Part shown: one piece after another, positions 50,323 through 61,263 of the stretch
Numbering within the stretch: the stretch's first letter is position 1
How the letters are laid out: every line of letters starts with the position of its first letter
Assembly (NCBI GenBank): GCA_013433145.1
Contig: CM024173.1
Coordinates: forward strand, 5,008,101-5,072,100
DNA: 64,000 nt
Direction of reading: 5' to 3'
Source of the DNA: Ascaris suum
Taxonomy: Eukaryota > Nematoda > Chromadorea > Rhabditida > Ascarididae
The notes under the pieces: model-generated
What the model was told of the DNA's origin: nothing
Database searches by the model: none
The model's input: only the letters and a program-made list of their open reading frames with translations
Translations under genes and position numbers: made by a program

Positions 50323-50635
50323 TCAGTGAATAGTGCGCCTAGCGACGGTATTACAGCAGTAAAATATTAGTAATAGTAGAACTGATGAAAGTAGTGTTTT
50401 GATTATTTGTACGCCGTGAATCCAAAGCGTGAATTGATCAGAACAACTGAACAGAAATTTAGAGTTTTCAGCAATACCCATCGAACAACAACCACGAGGG
50501 AATAAACTGCAAAGTGCCTGGAACAAATGCTACATACAGGTATGGCTTGAACCTTATGCATCCGAATTGGAAAATAGATCTTATGAGAGCAGAATGCGGT
50601 TTCCTGCTCAGTGATGCTTTGAAATAAGCCAACAT
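50323..50635 (-). CDS. Short two-exon ORF, small Cys-containing protein
   Basis: ATG at 50635 opens MLAYFKASLSRKPHSALI up to a GTTCAA donor after 50553. A 46-nt intron ends GGCACTTTGCAG, and exon 50506-50323 joins in phase to TAG-bounded sequence (GCCSMGIAENSKFLFSC; then a hydrophobic tail LLSSVLLLLIFYCC). The ATG lies only 14 bases beyond the stop of the upstream minus gene (50650). The same region is open in other frames, and the first exon could instead begin at the TTTCTCAG acceptor at 50673. Confidence 0.4.
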
Positions 50636-50649
50636 AAGTTCGAGATGTA

Positions 50650-50869
50650 TCAGAGGACGATTTCGAGAATATGTAAACCGCTGAGAAATCGCATCCTAGA
50701 TGGTTGGGCAAACTTATTTTGCAAATTTCTATGAAAACATTTATCAATGGATTTGAAAGAGGGTATGAAGTACCTATGCCGTTCTATAAGGCACTTGCAG
50801 TTGCTCTCATTAAGCTTAAAGTCGCTTGTTAAAGCCGATGAGCTGTTGTTCAGTTTGCGGTCGCTCTCA
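50650..50869 (-). CDS. Last two exons of an unrecognised gene
   Basis: Exon 50869-50774 follows CTTGTTTTGCAG and ends AG before GTACTT. A 45-nt intron ends TTTTCATAG, and exon 50728-50650 joins in phase to TGA. The end of the protein is polar and Asn/Ser-rich (RKLNNSSSALTSDFKLNES), then basic (QPSRMRFLSGLHILEIVL). No motif recognised. Confidence 0.65.
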
Positions 50870-52850
50870 CTGCAAAACAAGTTTCGGCAATAGCTACAGT
50901 GGAATTCTATAATCAACAGATCGAATACAGCTGAGTTGGGGAAACTGCAAAAGAGGGTTCGGATGAGGTTTTGATATAAGCAAATCAGAGCTGTGACTGA
51001 TATAGGTATAACAGCTCTCATTTCATTTAAATCGCATGAGTTTGCAAAGAGCAGCTGCCGTGCAATTCAAATCTCGTCTTCATCCGTGTCGCGCCGCCTC
51101 AAGCGATTTATATGGAAGAGCGCTCTGTTATGTCGTGAGGCGAGGCGGCGATAGCACTTTCAATAACTGCGCTCGTTGATTTATTTATCACATTTCTCCA
51201 CGCTTCCAGTAATGAGTATACATAATGTTCTTGAGGCGGTAGCCACATTATATATTTCATCGGCTTTTTTATCATTCCATTGTTTCGTCTCGTTTATATG
51301 TATGTTTTTCATGCTATCACCGCCTCCGGCGATGTGGTATTGTTCAGCGTAACATGCCATTAGATAACTTTCGTGAACGTTTCCAGTTTGTGCTAATGGT
51401 CGATTAACCGGAAGAAGTTCTGCTTGATATTGGGTGTAAGCATAAGTTCGCAGCTATATTTGAACTCGATTTTCTCCTAACATAAATCGCCTGTCAATAT
51501 AATGTATGAAACTGTAGCCCTTTTCCTCCTCCATAGGATTCTTTTGAGCTTTTGAAACTCTGATTCAAGCGCAAGTGTGTTTTCCCGCTTGAATCTCCGA
51601 AATGTGAGAGACCAACAAAACCTGTTGGTGCCTGGTGGTCTTCACTTTTTTAACGCGGCCAGTGCTGATGCTGATATTAGATTCGTTTTGAGAGGAGCAT
51701 TTTTCCCATTCAACGCTTCGAGAATGATTTTTGTGCTTTAGACTAGTCCGTCCTCAACAATATTTGTTTCCACATCGTTCACCACATCATCTTATCGCCG
51801 AAACTGCTATCCTCTTTCTCAGCTCCAACCAGTTGTGACTTAGAACATTTGCAAGCGGTAAAAGCTTATCAGTGTTCAGTTCCGTCGATTGTTCCACAAT
51901 TTCCCTCTTAGTTCAGTTCCTGGTGCTTCCTAGAATTCAGTTGTGCGCTATGCGCTTTGTACGCGAAACTTAGGGAGTGAACAAAAGGAGCTGCTAGTGG
52001 AGGTGGGCAGGAGTATGTCGTAACGGCATCTTTATCTCCTTCAAATCTTTCTTTTCGCTCTCACTTGGTCCTAATATCATGCAGCATTAGAAGAAAATAT
52101 AAGCAGTACCTCTAATAGGAAGCTTGAAGCACTCGTAATAGTGGAGTCAATGTTAATTGTGCAACACTTTCCGGAACTATGATGCACGCAAGCAATAAGG
52201 AGCTGTACTAGTGGTATGTAAGCTGTAATGGAAGTTGATCACGAAGAATTACTTCATTCAGATGCTATATGCGTAGGCTAACTCCAGTGATTCAGTCCGA
52301 GGAATGGAAAGTATTGTGTGTACGCTCTTGGATATACAGAGTTGGCTTACGAGAAAGATGTCTTCTATAATGACAACAGGAGAAGTTATGCGCATGACGT
52401 CGACGTAGTCACTGTTACCACCTGTTGGCAAGATGAATTACTGAAAACGAAATACAGTGGAGGATTGATGGTAATTATATCTTAAGGATGATTTCGCCAT
52501 GTGCTCTTTTTACTGATGAACATATGCTATCATTGAAAACCTGTCTATTTTACCTCAATAAGGCGTTTCTTTATGGCGCTTTTGCATCGCTTATGACAGT
52601 AGGTTGGTTATAAAACTAAAGATACTCTAAAGATATTCATCAAAAATGCGAACTGATTGAAAGTATGGGACACAGTTGGTGGGCCTTAGTAATACAAAAA
52701 AATTAAGATCGCCACCATGTTTATGCAGTTGGAGGAGCGCAAAGAAATATAAATATGCGCAGCGCAGGTGCTAGGCACCAGCCGGTGCGCCAGGATGAAG
52801 GGCGAAGCGTTGTGGAGTGATGATGTCTTACCAACAACAATTTACCTTAC
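50870..52850. other. Intergenic; imperfect GC-rich hairpin near 51.1 kb
   Basis: No frame over 60 codons runs through 51.0-52.7 kb. Around 51090-51155 the sequences CGCCGCCTCA and TGAGGCG-AGGCGGCG form an imperfect inverted repeat in otherwise AT-rich DNA. It could be part of a promoter region for a flanking gene. No other feature seen. Confidence 0.45.
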
Positions 52851-53187
52851 GTATTGTTCCGGTGCCGAGCACAGCAGATCGTACCAACTCTGCAACCGTA
52901 AGCAAAGCACCACTAGAGTGCAATCTGAGATTTTTGGAAGGTGGCGGGTATAGTATTATATCACTTTTCCGTACAGGTCGTATCATTTCTTGACCGCAGT
53001 TATACCTAGAACGCGCGGTAGTTTCTCGTGAACCCAGAATTTGTGCCATTATCGAGCTTCTATTTTGTGAAGTTTGAACATTCCACCTCGGAGTATTTCC
53101 ATCAATCTTCATGCAAAGTGGGCGATGCATATTTTCAAGAATGCGAGGCTGAATCTGGCGTTTTGAATCTTCAGTTACATTAACAGA
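52851..53187 (-). CDS. Large internal exon, unrecognised gene
   Basis: Ends at a strong GTAAGG donor after 52851 (phase 1). Opens after an ATCTGCAAG acceptor at 53188, or alternatively at CCAGATTCAG near 53151. More than 100 codons are open. The protein is polar with a conserved-looking core (RILENMHRPLCMKIDGNTP; SRYNCGQEMIRPVRKSDI; ILYPPPSKNLRLHSSGALL) and ends in a small helical stretch. No signal peptide or membrane span. It is one of the clearest coding exons in the window, yet I do not recognise the family. Confidence 0.65.
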
Positions 53188-53579
53188 CTTGCAGATTTAT
53201 TATTGACCTAGGTATTGATTTTCTTATAATATAATCTGCAATAATTTTTATAATTTTATAATTTTTTCGCTTTGGACCTGCTCTTTTCCAGTTTCCATTT
53301 TTCGTCACCTTCCCGTTTATGGAGTTAGCATAGTTTGGAATGCTCGGATGCGTAAATTTTATGAACTTTTTGAAGTTTTTCTGGGTTTCTGGTTAAGGCT
53401 GTTGAGCGCTACGCAGTTGCAACTTCCAAACATCCATGCATTTTCTACCAGTCCGCACCTCCAGTTGAGGAAGAGAATGCTTGCTTAGCTGTTCCATTTT
53501 GTGAATCAAAAAAGTGCTGCTTCCAAAGGCGGCTTTTTAATCTGGAAGATCTGCAAAATCAGACCTTCTAAACCTGCAG
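53188..53579. other. Interval between divergent coding segments
   Basis: Separates a minus exon from a plus exon. AT-rich, with no exon seen. Confidence 0.35.
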
Positions 53580-54248
53580 ATGTATGAAAAGCAAACGGAA
53601 GTGACCGTAGTGGAAAAATCGTGGCAAGTGACATTTACACCGACTTTTTATTTCCTAGCGTATTTTCTTATTACCAGCGCTGTAGATGTTGTGAACAAAA
53701 TGGAATTGCGGATCGTATGTCGAGGACAAAAACACAACAACAAGATCGCTGGTTTATTAGAAAAGAGAATAACAGAATTAGGAGTCACGGTTGCTTCGAA
53801 TAAAGCTTAAGAGCGGTGCAGTCCTGTGAGAGTATTAACATTGGCGAAACAAATTACAAAACGACGAAGACTTGGAGACATGTTGTGCTGCGTAAAAACA
53901 CTGGCCCTACGAAGCTGCTTTACTTATGTTTTGCAAATAGTTGATTGTATTAACGAATCACTGCAGTATTGCTTTCAGCGTATTGCGGGAAGGTCTGTGA
54001 ATCTCTTCTTTGCATGCTGCAAAAGATGTGAGGAATTCGACGCTCCAAAAGATGAGATCTTGTTGAAGTTGAAGAATGTGTTCACAGCGTACAGCGTGCT
54101 AAATGTGAAAAAGATTTATGACGTCATCGTAGGAGAAAACAGCAAAGAGAATGTGATGTACAGAGAAAGGTATTTGGTGAGGCTGAATCAAGATGGGATT
54201 ATGGAACGTATCGAGCTGCCAACATGCCTTTCAGAAGGTTTCAGACTG
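53580..54248 (+). CDS. Three in-phase exons, unrecognised gene
   Basis: Exons 53580-53714 (after AACCTGCAG, ending before GTATGT), 53822-53891 (after GCGGTGCAG, ending before GTAAAA) and 53941-54248 (after GCAAATAG, ending before GTGAGT). All join in phase: 513 nt, 171 codons, with a 49-nt second intron. The first exon includes a hydrophobic run (FYFLAYFLITSAVDVV), possibly a membrane span. The third is Cys-rich, then helical and charged (CCKRCEEFDAPKDEILLKL; YSVLNVKKIYDVIVGEN; RERYLVRLNQDGIMERIEL). The gene continues beyond 54248. No family recognised. Confidence 0.65.
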
Positions 54249-55839
54249 GTGAGTTCTCTTCTCATCGTGTAATTTCTCTGAAGAGTTGTGCTCTCCCAAA
54301 AACACAAAATAAATTAATACCGGGTTGTTTCCCGTTTCCGCAAAGCGTAAAAGTTTAGGGGGTGTAACCGTCTTGTTAATCACTTGCAGAGGCAAAATTC
54401 AGCGATTTCTCAATTTCAACTAAGGAATAAAAAAGTCACACATAAAATGTCTTTCATTTATTGTTACCATAAAAACCGTCGTTGAGTGACAAAGCCGATT
54501 TGGCCCAATCTGGGAACCGGCTTTTTCACTAAAGAATATCGATTATGTGATAGAGTTCAACTGCTTGGAATAACTGCTCCTTCGCCGTTTTTGCGCAGGT
54601 GCCACATACACTGGCCGTTTTCAATCGGTCTGCCTTTACCTGCTTCTAGTGAAATCGGCGAGTGAAGCATTAATGGCAGAAATAGCACATGCTATGACCG
54701 GATTATTTTATAAAATAGCTTCAATTTTTATCAAGTTGTAGGAAGAATATGCCGCTGCAAACTACTAGTTTAAACAAAATTTCGTTTCGTGTATGTCAGC
54801 ATTTCATTATAGTGGTCACTTGGTTGCTCTTGTAAAAATATTGGCGAACATCTCCACTGTAACTTCGCAAAAAATGCTTAGAATGATTCACACGTCGTAG
54901 TAACCACTGGGTATGCGACTGTACATCGCTATAGGCTCACCGCACATTGAAAAACAGCCACAGAAAGTTATTTGGTTTGGGATTCATTTTCAAGAAATTT
55001 GGCTTCCTTTAATCTACCTGCGGCGCAGTTAGAATTCAACAGGCATTCACGATGTGAACGATATCAATGTAGTTAAGCAGCGATAGATCAGTTTCAAGTT
55101 GTTCTATAGGTTGTCGATTCAAATCGTCCAAACTGCTATCAGTACTAAAAAAACAGTGAAATTAATTCATCAGAAGAGACTATCTCGGATGCGACTCCAT
55201 CACAGAGTTCGTTCATTTACTGCAGGCACCGTCATTGATATATACACCGATCTGTTGGGTGAAGACGAATTGGAAAGGACACTGTGAAATATGCGGTGAC
55301 AAAGCAGATAAACAATATTTAAACATCGAAGCATATGGAAAACTAAACAGTATGTTCGGTCCATTTGACGCCTACAGAGTTCATGCAATGGAGGAGACTT
55401 ACTGCGGCAACTTCTTCGACAAGGCAATTCTGCAATTGCTTTTCGAGACAATTTGCAACCATATCTGAAATTTTCAGAATAATTGCGAAAATCCGGCAAA
55501 AGCAAGCGCAGTGTCCTCCTTACTTTAGCGGTCGCGTCCCGAAGTTTCGTCAGCCAAAGTGCATGATTCATTAATGGGCAACTCAACAAGTATCACGCCC
55601 ATAATAAGAATTTAGTGCTCAGGGCTACTCCTTTGTTTTTCCTGGAGTTTTAAAAGTGTTTAAAAGTGAAGTGTTCAGCCTACCAGTTTAAAAGCTGAGT
55701 TTAGATTTTCTTGCAAAATCACGCTGCACATCTCATTACTACATTATTTTTTGACGAGCTATAAGTAACTGTTTTTAAGTGCATTTTTTATCACGGTGTC
55801 CTCTCTATTCTTATTGCTGTAGTGTACCTGGCCTGTAGT
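54249..55839. other. Interval with a nuclear-receptor-like fragment
   Basis: After a TTTACTGCAG acceptor at 55224, a plus frame runs to TGA at 55466 and contains CEICGDKADKQYLNIEA, close to the start of a nuclear receptor DNA-binding domain (C-x2-C-G-D-K-A). The next expected cysteines are missing (Tyr where the third Cys should be). A 129-codon minus frame overlaps it. The rest of the interval (54.25-55.1 and 55.6-55.84 kb) has no supportable exon. Confidence 0.3.
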
Positions 55840-56395
55840 GACCTTTGGCTCGCCATGCTTTTCTTTTCCTAGATTCACTCTCTCACCTCACTTCGTGGAA
55901 CATGGTCTGCCCATCTCCATTCTGCTGCATAAATTTTTTGTACCACATCATTTACTCCACTTCTGTGTCGCAGTTATTCGTTGCTTAACCGACCTGTCGT
56001 GGTAACGCCACACATCCTTCTTTACCATTGCGAGTTTCTTTTCATCACGCTTCGTTGACTACTTTCGCAGGCGTATAGCATTGCTAGAAGCATAGTTGTC
56101 CTGACAATATCAGTCGCGACATTCACCGGCAACTTTTATCTGTCACAATGCGATTGTTGTTGAAAGCGAGTCAGCCCGCTGCTCGTGTTCTAACGAACTC
56201 GCCTTCCAGGATATTATTAAGATCTAGCTGATGACCGAGATAGATGTGTTCCGACACATCCTTGACAACACCTCGTCCACTCGTATTACTCCTTATGCGC
56301 AAGAGCTGTTTCTCATCACTCTTCTTGGAGAGATTCATTTCCAGGCCAATTTCCTTGGAGAGTTTTGCCAGTTGATTTAAACCGCGTTGGAGGTC
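55840..56395 (-). pseudogene. RTE reverse transcriptase C-terminal remnant
   Basis: Reading the minus strand, the segment following the interruption gives DLQRGLNQLAK, then EIGLEMNLSKKS, an IYLGHQLDL-like motif (corresponding to the conserved YLG block), and near 55.9-56.0 kb RRMCGVTTTGR and RRWADHV-like blocks typical of the RTE/LINE C-terminal domain. Several stops and shifts interrupt it. It continues the RT core at 56870-57440. Confidence 0.8.
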
Positions 56396-56869
56396 TTAAG
56401 TGTACTGAACAAAGAAAAAAGAAATGTATCTTTAAGATTTTGCGACTCACGTTCAGTAATCCGTTGAGGCGACGCAGCCCGATTTACAGTAGGAGTAGCG
56501 TTGAACAGGCGAAATATAGCACGTGCAATATTACGAACAGCAAAGAGTGTACAGAAATTACGATACTGTGACGACGGGAAGACGGACGGCAAAAAGGAGC
56601 CACCTTGAGCTCCTGACCACGGCTCCTGCCTGGTCGACTCAGCACAACTCGAATGCCGAATTTTTGGTCGGGCAGATTCCGCTGTCCCGTCTGGCTCCGC
56701 CTTCAATTTCTTCTAATGTACGCGACATCAGCTTTCTTCTATTGAAACGTTTAGTTTTTGCGTCCCTGTTTCCGCTGGATGCATCACCGTTTCCGCTTGT
56801 CACTGGCGGTGCTGAAGCTGCTAGCCCCTTTTTCCTGTACGCTGGCTCCAATGAGCCGCGATGATGCAT
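56396..56869. other. Non-RTE segment (about 470 bp) inside the RT
   Basis: The RT frame runs to AIREMH at about 56870 and resumes as DLQRGLNQ at about 56395, but the bases between do not fit RTE. Both minus frames across it are open (109 codons at 56377-56706; the tail of 56639-57061), Ser/Arg/Ala-rich, and unlike known proteins. No terminal inverted repeats or target duplication could be recognised. It is most simply an insertion of another element or a rearranged piece. Confidence 0.6.
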
Positions 56870-57440
56870 TTCGCGAATAGCGACACAAATGTTTTTGGCA
56901 ACAACGACACAGTCATCAGCGGACAGAAGGTGGGTTAGCAGTTTGCGATCAGCCATAATTCCGCCATGATTGTTAATCTTTCTAAACATTCCTTCCAGGG
57001 TCACCGCAACGAGCACCGGGTAAATAATACCACCCTGTCGAACCCGTCTGTTCACCTTCACGTGGCTACCTTATCCAGAAGCCGAACGTCAGTTGTACAC
57101 CCTTCATTAATGAGTGTAAACCAGCTGCATGCAAAGCATTTATGACTGCCGTTGATTCTACTGAGTGAAATGCGCTATGGCGGTCAACAAATGCGAGACG
57201 TATTGGGACTCGGTACTCCTTACTTTTCTCCAGTAGCTGACTGAGGACGTGGTTGTGATCATGCTTGGTGTAGGCTCCTCTAAAGCGTGCCCTCCTCTGC
57301 TGATTCCACCACTTCTGTATTCGTTTCAAAAGCACTGCTGTGAACAGTTTGCATAGTTGTGGCAAAAGTGCGAGAGGACGGCAGTTCTCCTGGTATTCGG
57401 GATCACCTTGTTCAAAAGCACCTTCTCTGATGCTAACCAA
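56870..57440 (-). pseudogene. RTE reverse transcriptase core remnant
   Basis: Minus frame 57440-57066 carries QENCRPLALLPQLCKLFTAV, corresponding to the conserved N-Y-R-P block, then YTKHDHNHVLSQLLEKSKEY and LAFVDRHSAFHSVE. The last matches the A-F-x-D-y-x-x-A-F-D-S-V catalytic block, but the Asp pattern is altered. After a frame shift near 57063, RRVRQGGIIYPVL (R-G-V-R-Q-G-D block) and LLSADDCVVVAKN (F-A-D-D block, both Asp present) follow. The order and motifs are diagnostic. The frameshift and substitutions show decay. Confidence 0.9.
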
Positions 57441-57527
57441 GCCGAGGAATCAATGCATGAATTTAAGTAGGTGGTGAGCTTTCACCCGTAGCCTTGAAAA
57501 AGAAGTAGCCTCCTACTTTTAGGTGGT

Positions 57528-58820
57528 CTACTTTGATTCCGTCTCATGTTTCCAGTGGAATGTCTTCGCGCTTAATATGTGAAGTGGTTTCCTCCATGTA
57601 CACCTTCTAGGCAAACAGATCATTGCAGTAGCTTTCGCATATTTTTTCATTATTCGGTCTACTGTGCATCTTCCATTACAGTCTTTCCGATCACCAGGTA
57701 ATCTTGCTCTCATTTTAACTTCTCTTTCTACCTTTTTCAAGCTTCTTCTGTTCTCTGCCTCTCCTCTCGGTCTCAGTCCCTCGTATTCCTTGCAGTCTGC
57801 CTGGGGATTTCTCTGTACCTCCTTGCACATGTTCTTATAATCATCTTCAGATGTTTTCCCTTCCATTATCGTTTTGGCTTGGCCAGTCACTAAGCGTTTT
57901 GTGTCCTCCCAGATCCTTCTTGCTCGTGGTTGGGGGAATTGGACTGCTTGAGCGACCGACCGCTTTTTTGATGTCATCAACTAGCATTTCACAGTCTGCG
58001 TTGACGTTGCTAGTGGCAACTGACCAGTCTGTCGCTTCCATTTAAGAAGACAGTGCATCGGTATTTGACTTCGTTCTTCGGCGTCGCCCTCCTCGTAGGA
58101 TGCCGTTCTCACGCTCATATTGAAATGTGGTCCTGGAGCGAAAAAGGCGATGGTCACAGCCGGTTCATGCAATCTTCGCACCAATGACGGACACGTCCAT
58201 GAATAGATGCCTTGTTCCCGTTAAAAGTGATCAGTTTGGTTCAAAGCAATACCAACTTGCAAGCGGTTACTGATCGCAAGTGTTATTAAGCGAGACAGTC
58301 TGCTGATCCGAACTCCAATGGCATATTTTCCAACACAGCTTTCAGCGAGGTCAGTCCTGCACCCAACCTTCATATTAAAATCGCCTTGAACAATTCACTA
58401 CGTGGTTCTGAACTTCATAGCATCCTCACTGTCTTCGTGGAATTCCTCGATTTTGGCTTCATCTGCTTTCAAGAGAAGTTTTCCACACTGCGGCGGTGCG
58501 TATACCTGGGCGATCTTCAAAGCGCGACACTTGTCAAGCTGTAGTACTAACACTGCAACTTGTGAAATCCAACTATTAATCATATTTACAGCTTACTTCC
58601 ATATTATAAAGCCAAATCCTCCCATTCTTGAACGGTCCTCGAAAGCTTTATCGAGGAAGACTGGGTCGCAGGTGTGCCACATTGCTATGAGCTCCTTGCG
58701 GAGTCGCGTCTCACAGATAACAATATTGTCAGCTTTTTTTGAAGTGATGTCAAGGTACAAGTCGTAGACCATAGGCTGACAGAGCTCTGCTATTATGCGA
58801 AGCAACGAAAATGTCTGCAC
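57528..58820 (-). pseudogene. RTE linker and endonuclease remnant
   Basis: Minus frame 58820-58593 contains DNIVICETRLRKEL, the E-T motif block of apurinic-like endonucleases of LINEs, and a downstream GGFGFI. Frame 58583-58398 has IAQVYAPP, the N/Q-x-Y-x-P block. 58184-57981 holds the end of the endonuclease, and 57980-57528 the basic linker (RRIWEDTKRLVTGQ). Frames change at least three times. The 5' boundary near 58830 is approximate. Confidence 0.8.
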
Positions 58821-58830
58821 TCAAATCGTC

Positions 58831-60067
58831 ATCCAGTAGTCCTTTAACATCCGACCGAATGCTCGAAAGCCAACAGTCATTTCTACTCGACCTTTACCAG
58901 TTAAGATTTGCGGCGATGACGTTCCCGTTGCTAACGCTCGTGCCCCAATGGCCGCTTTTGAGGACTAAACACGCAGTCGTCACTCCGTGGCGTACTGGGA
59001 ACCTTTCCTTCCCTCTAGCATTTTCATCCCGACGATGCTTCCAGCTGAAATTTGGGGCCAGTTACTCCGCCCATACCCAGTTCCCCCAGTTCCTAGTGTT
59101 TTCTCTAAATTGGAGTATCTTTGATTTCTGTTCTATCCCTCGTATACTTTAAAGAATTCTCGGACAGCGTACCGATTGGTAGCAGGCTCTTTGTTGACGG
59201 TTTCGAGATTGTCACCTCTTCCGTTTTCTGAAAAATGACCTTGATGCATCGGTCAAGTAGCCGAAGTTGTGGTTTTTAAGTAATCCAAATGTGGCTATAT
59301 CAGTATCCGACGCCAATGCTTTTCGGATGGCTAGTGAGGTTTTTCCTCCTATTTCTTCCCTTGACCTTGTAACTGGTCCTATTCTTCATTAGAAATTGTG
59401 GTTTTCAACACTGCTGGAGGGTTATCAGAATTGCAAACTATGCGCATCGAGTCTTGCAGCTCAGATATATCAACTATAATCAAAAGCACCTAAGTGCAAT
59501 GAATGTAATTCTTCATTAAGTACCTGCCAACTTTTAGGTGTTCTATCCCTGCATGGTCCCCTTATTTAGTTGATTGTATCACACTGGAAAAAAATGCTCA
59601 AAAACGTTTCATTCGCATCGCTTTTCGCAAAGTTTACAAAGGCTCGCACCAGCAAATAACACTAAAGCGTTAAAAATCTTTATCTTTGGATTACTGGAAC
59701 ATCGCGGACTTAAATTCCATTGATTCTTCAGTATGAAACTCTATACACCTTATCGCCCCACACTTTCACAGAAATGTTTCCGTTCTCCTGTTCTTCGGAG
59801 AAAGAAGAGCTTTTATCATTTCCAGCTTGCTAGATATCGTTGCAGCACAAACAACATTCTGGACAGCTCCTGCTGTTGTTGTCGCGCCAACATGCGCAAA
59901 AGGAAAAACAAAATTCTAGCGAGACTTTTGCGGGGAGGAAACATATGATCGCCATAGTTGGGAAGATTCAGTGTCTTCTTCCATTGTTGTGATTCCTTCG
60001 TGATATACTTAAACTCTTTGAGCCGTGTCTTAGGCAGGTTTTGTAGTTGGATTGTCGCGAGCTATCG
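58831..60067. other. Interval without a resolved gene
   Basis: Plus frames at 58811-59152, 59733-59948 and 59958-60188 have no splice support. The first 200 bases may still include 5' sequence of the RTE copy. Confidence 0.35.
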
Positions 60068-60184
60068 TTACAGTTGTGTTACATTGAATTTGAACAGTGG
60101 CAATGTCCTTGAAATGCACACTACTTCACCTTCCAAATTGCACCTTATCCGTTTCGATCTTCGGGCTATTGCTGTTTTTGCACG
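60068..60184 (-). CDS. Candidate 3'-terminal exon, basic protein
   Basis: A CGGAGTTCAG acceptor precedes 60184 and 38 codons run to TAA. The sequence is basic then mixed (KTAIARRSKRIRCNLEGEV; SRTLPLFKFNVTQL). A GTGCAA donor is also possible inside. No partner exon found. Confidence 0.4.
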   Translation of the reverse strand, partial: RAKTAIARRSKRIRCNLEGEVVCISRTLPLFKFNVTQL

Positions 60185-61077
60185 CTGAACTCCGAGGCGT
60201 TTGATGCGCATTCGTTGAGATGCTCTGCGGGCGCTTTTCTTTTTTCCGTTTGTTCTCTGCCGGTCACATGTTCCGCCATCTGTCCTTGAGTTTTCCTTAG
60301 CATATCTTTTCTAGGCTTTTTCGCTTCGGGACCGGGAAGTAAAAGAAGTATATATTTAAAAAATATAAGATAGACTAAGACTAATTGCCCCTATGGTGAA
60401 TAACTTGTACAATGAAAAAGGGTAGGTTCGGATAGTTGCGCGGGTAGAGAGGGTGGTTGCGTGTACATGACTGGAAAGCACCGTTCGGTCCTCAGTTGTG
60501 CATCTCTGACGACGTCAGTAAAAATCTTCAGAAACAGACCAAAGAAGGAGGAGAGAAGGGCGGAGAATAGGGAATGTTGACATTGAAATCTCTCGAAGTC
60601 GCTCGTTCCCTATGTCAGCGGTAAGCCCGGAGTATTTTCCAGAGACGCGATCTATTTTTCGTTCTTCTTTCCTTTTCATTATCGCTTCCGGATGTTTGCA
60701 GTCATTGTGGTCTTCGACGTTAAAAAACTAACCATAGTCGAAAACTGCAGATGATAGCATCTTCGCGACTTCTTCCCTTCTCTCATATCAAAAAGGCAAA
60801 TAATCTTTTTCTCTGGTGAAGGGCAATTTATCCAGAACTGTTATGTTGTGAGATCGTGAGACCACAGCCAAGATTTTAGAAGAGTGTAATCTACCAAAAT
60901 CCACAAGATGAAGGGATGCAGATCCTGAGGTTGTTCATGTGAACCATGGAAAAATGCCTTTTTGCAGAAGTGCAACAGGGCGATACAATAACTAGCGGGA
61001 AACGCTTACAGCTGAGAGAAGAAAGCTCACAGCTTGTGCGTAAATAACGTCCTAATGGAGCTACGTGTTGCAGCCAG
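60185..61077. other. Non-coding interval
   Basis: No exon supported. A minus frame at 60891-61106 overlaps the plus exon at 61078 and looks like its shadow. Confidence 0.4.
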
Positions 61078-61263
61078 ATGATTTCTGTAGATACTGGGAT
61101 ACACACAGAGGATACAGCGTGGAATGTTGCTGCTATGGAAATATCACGGATCGAATGCTTTGTCAGTGTAAGACTTTCATTTGAGAATTTGTGCAGAGAG
61201 TTTAGTGAACGATTCGATTGTTACGCTCCAAAGTTGATGCATGCACCCACCGCTATGGCATAA
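61078..61263 (+). CDS. 3'-terminal exon, unrecognised gene
   Basis: Acceptor TGTTGCAGCCAG precedes an ATG at 61078. 61 codons run to TAA at 61261. The sequence is coding-like throughout (DTGIHTEDTAWNVAAMEI; SFENLCREFSERFDCY). A GTAAGA donor-like site at 61168 would give a shorter exon, but no acceptable acceptor follows. No family recognised. Confidence 0.45.
   Translation: MISVDTGIHTEDTAWNVAAMEISRIECFVSVRLSFENLCREFSERFDCYAPKLMHAPTAMA

Larger units (their letters stand above)
55840..58830 (-). mobile_element. Decayed RTE-type non-LTR retrotransposon
   Basis: About 3 kb on the minus strand shows, in order, an endonuclease-like N-terminus, a linker, a reverse transcriptase core and a C-terminal domain, matching the RTE (nematode RTE-1-like) layout and usual length of about 3.2-3.3 kb. 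Frames are broken in several places and the middle of the RT is interrupted near 56.4-56.87 kb. No poly-A tail or target-site duplication was confirmed at the ends. The copy is certainly inactive. Confidence 0.9.
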
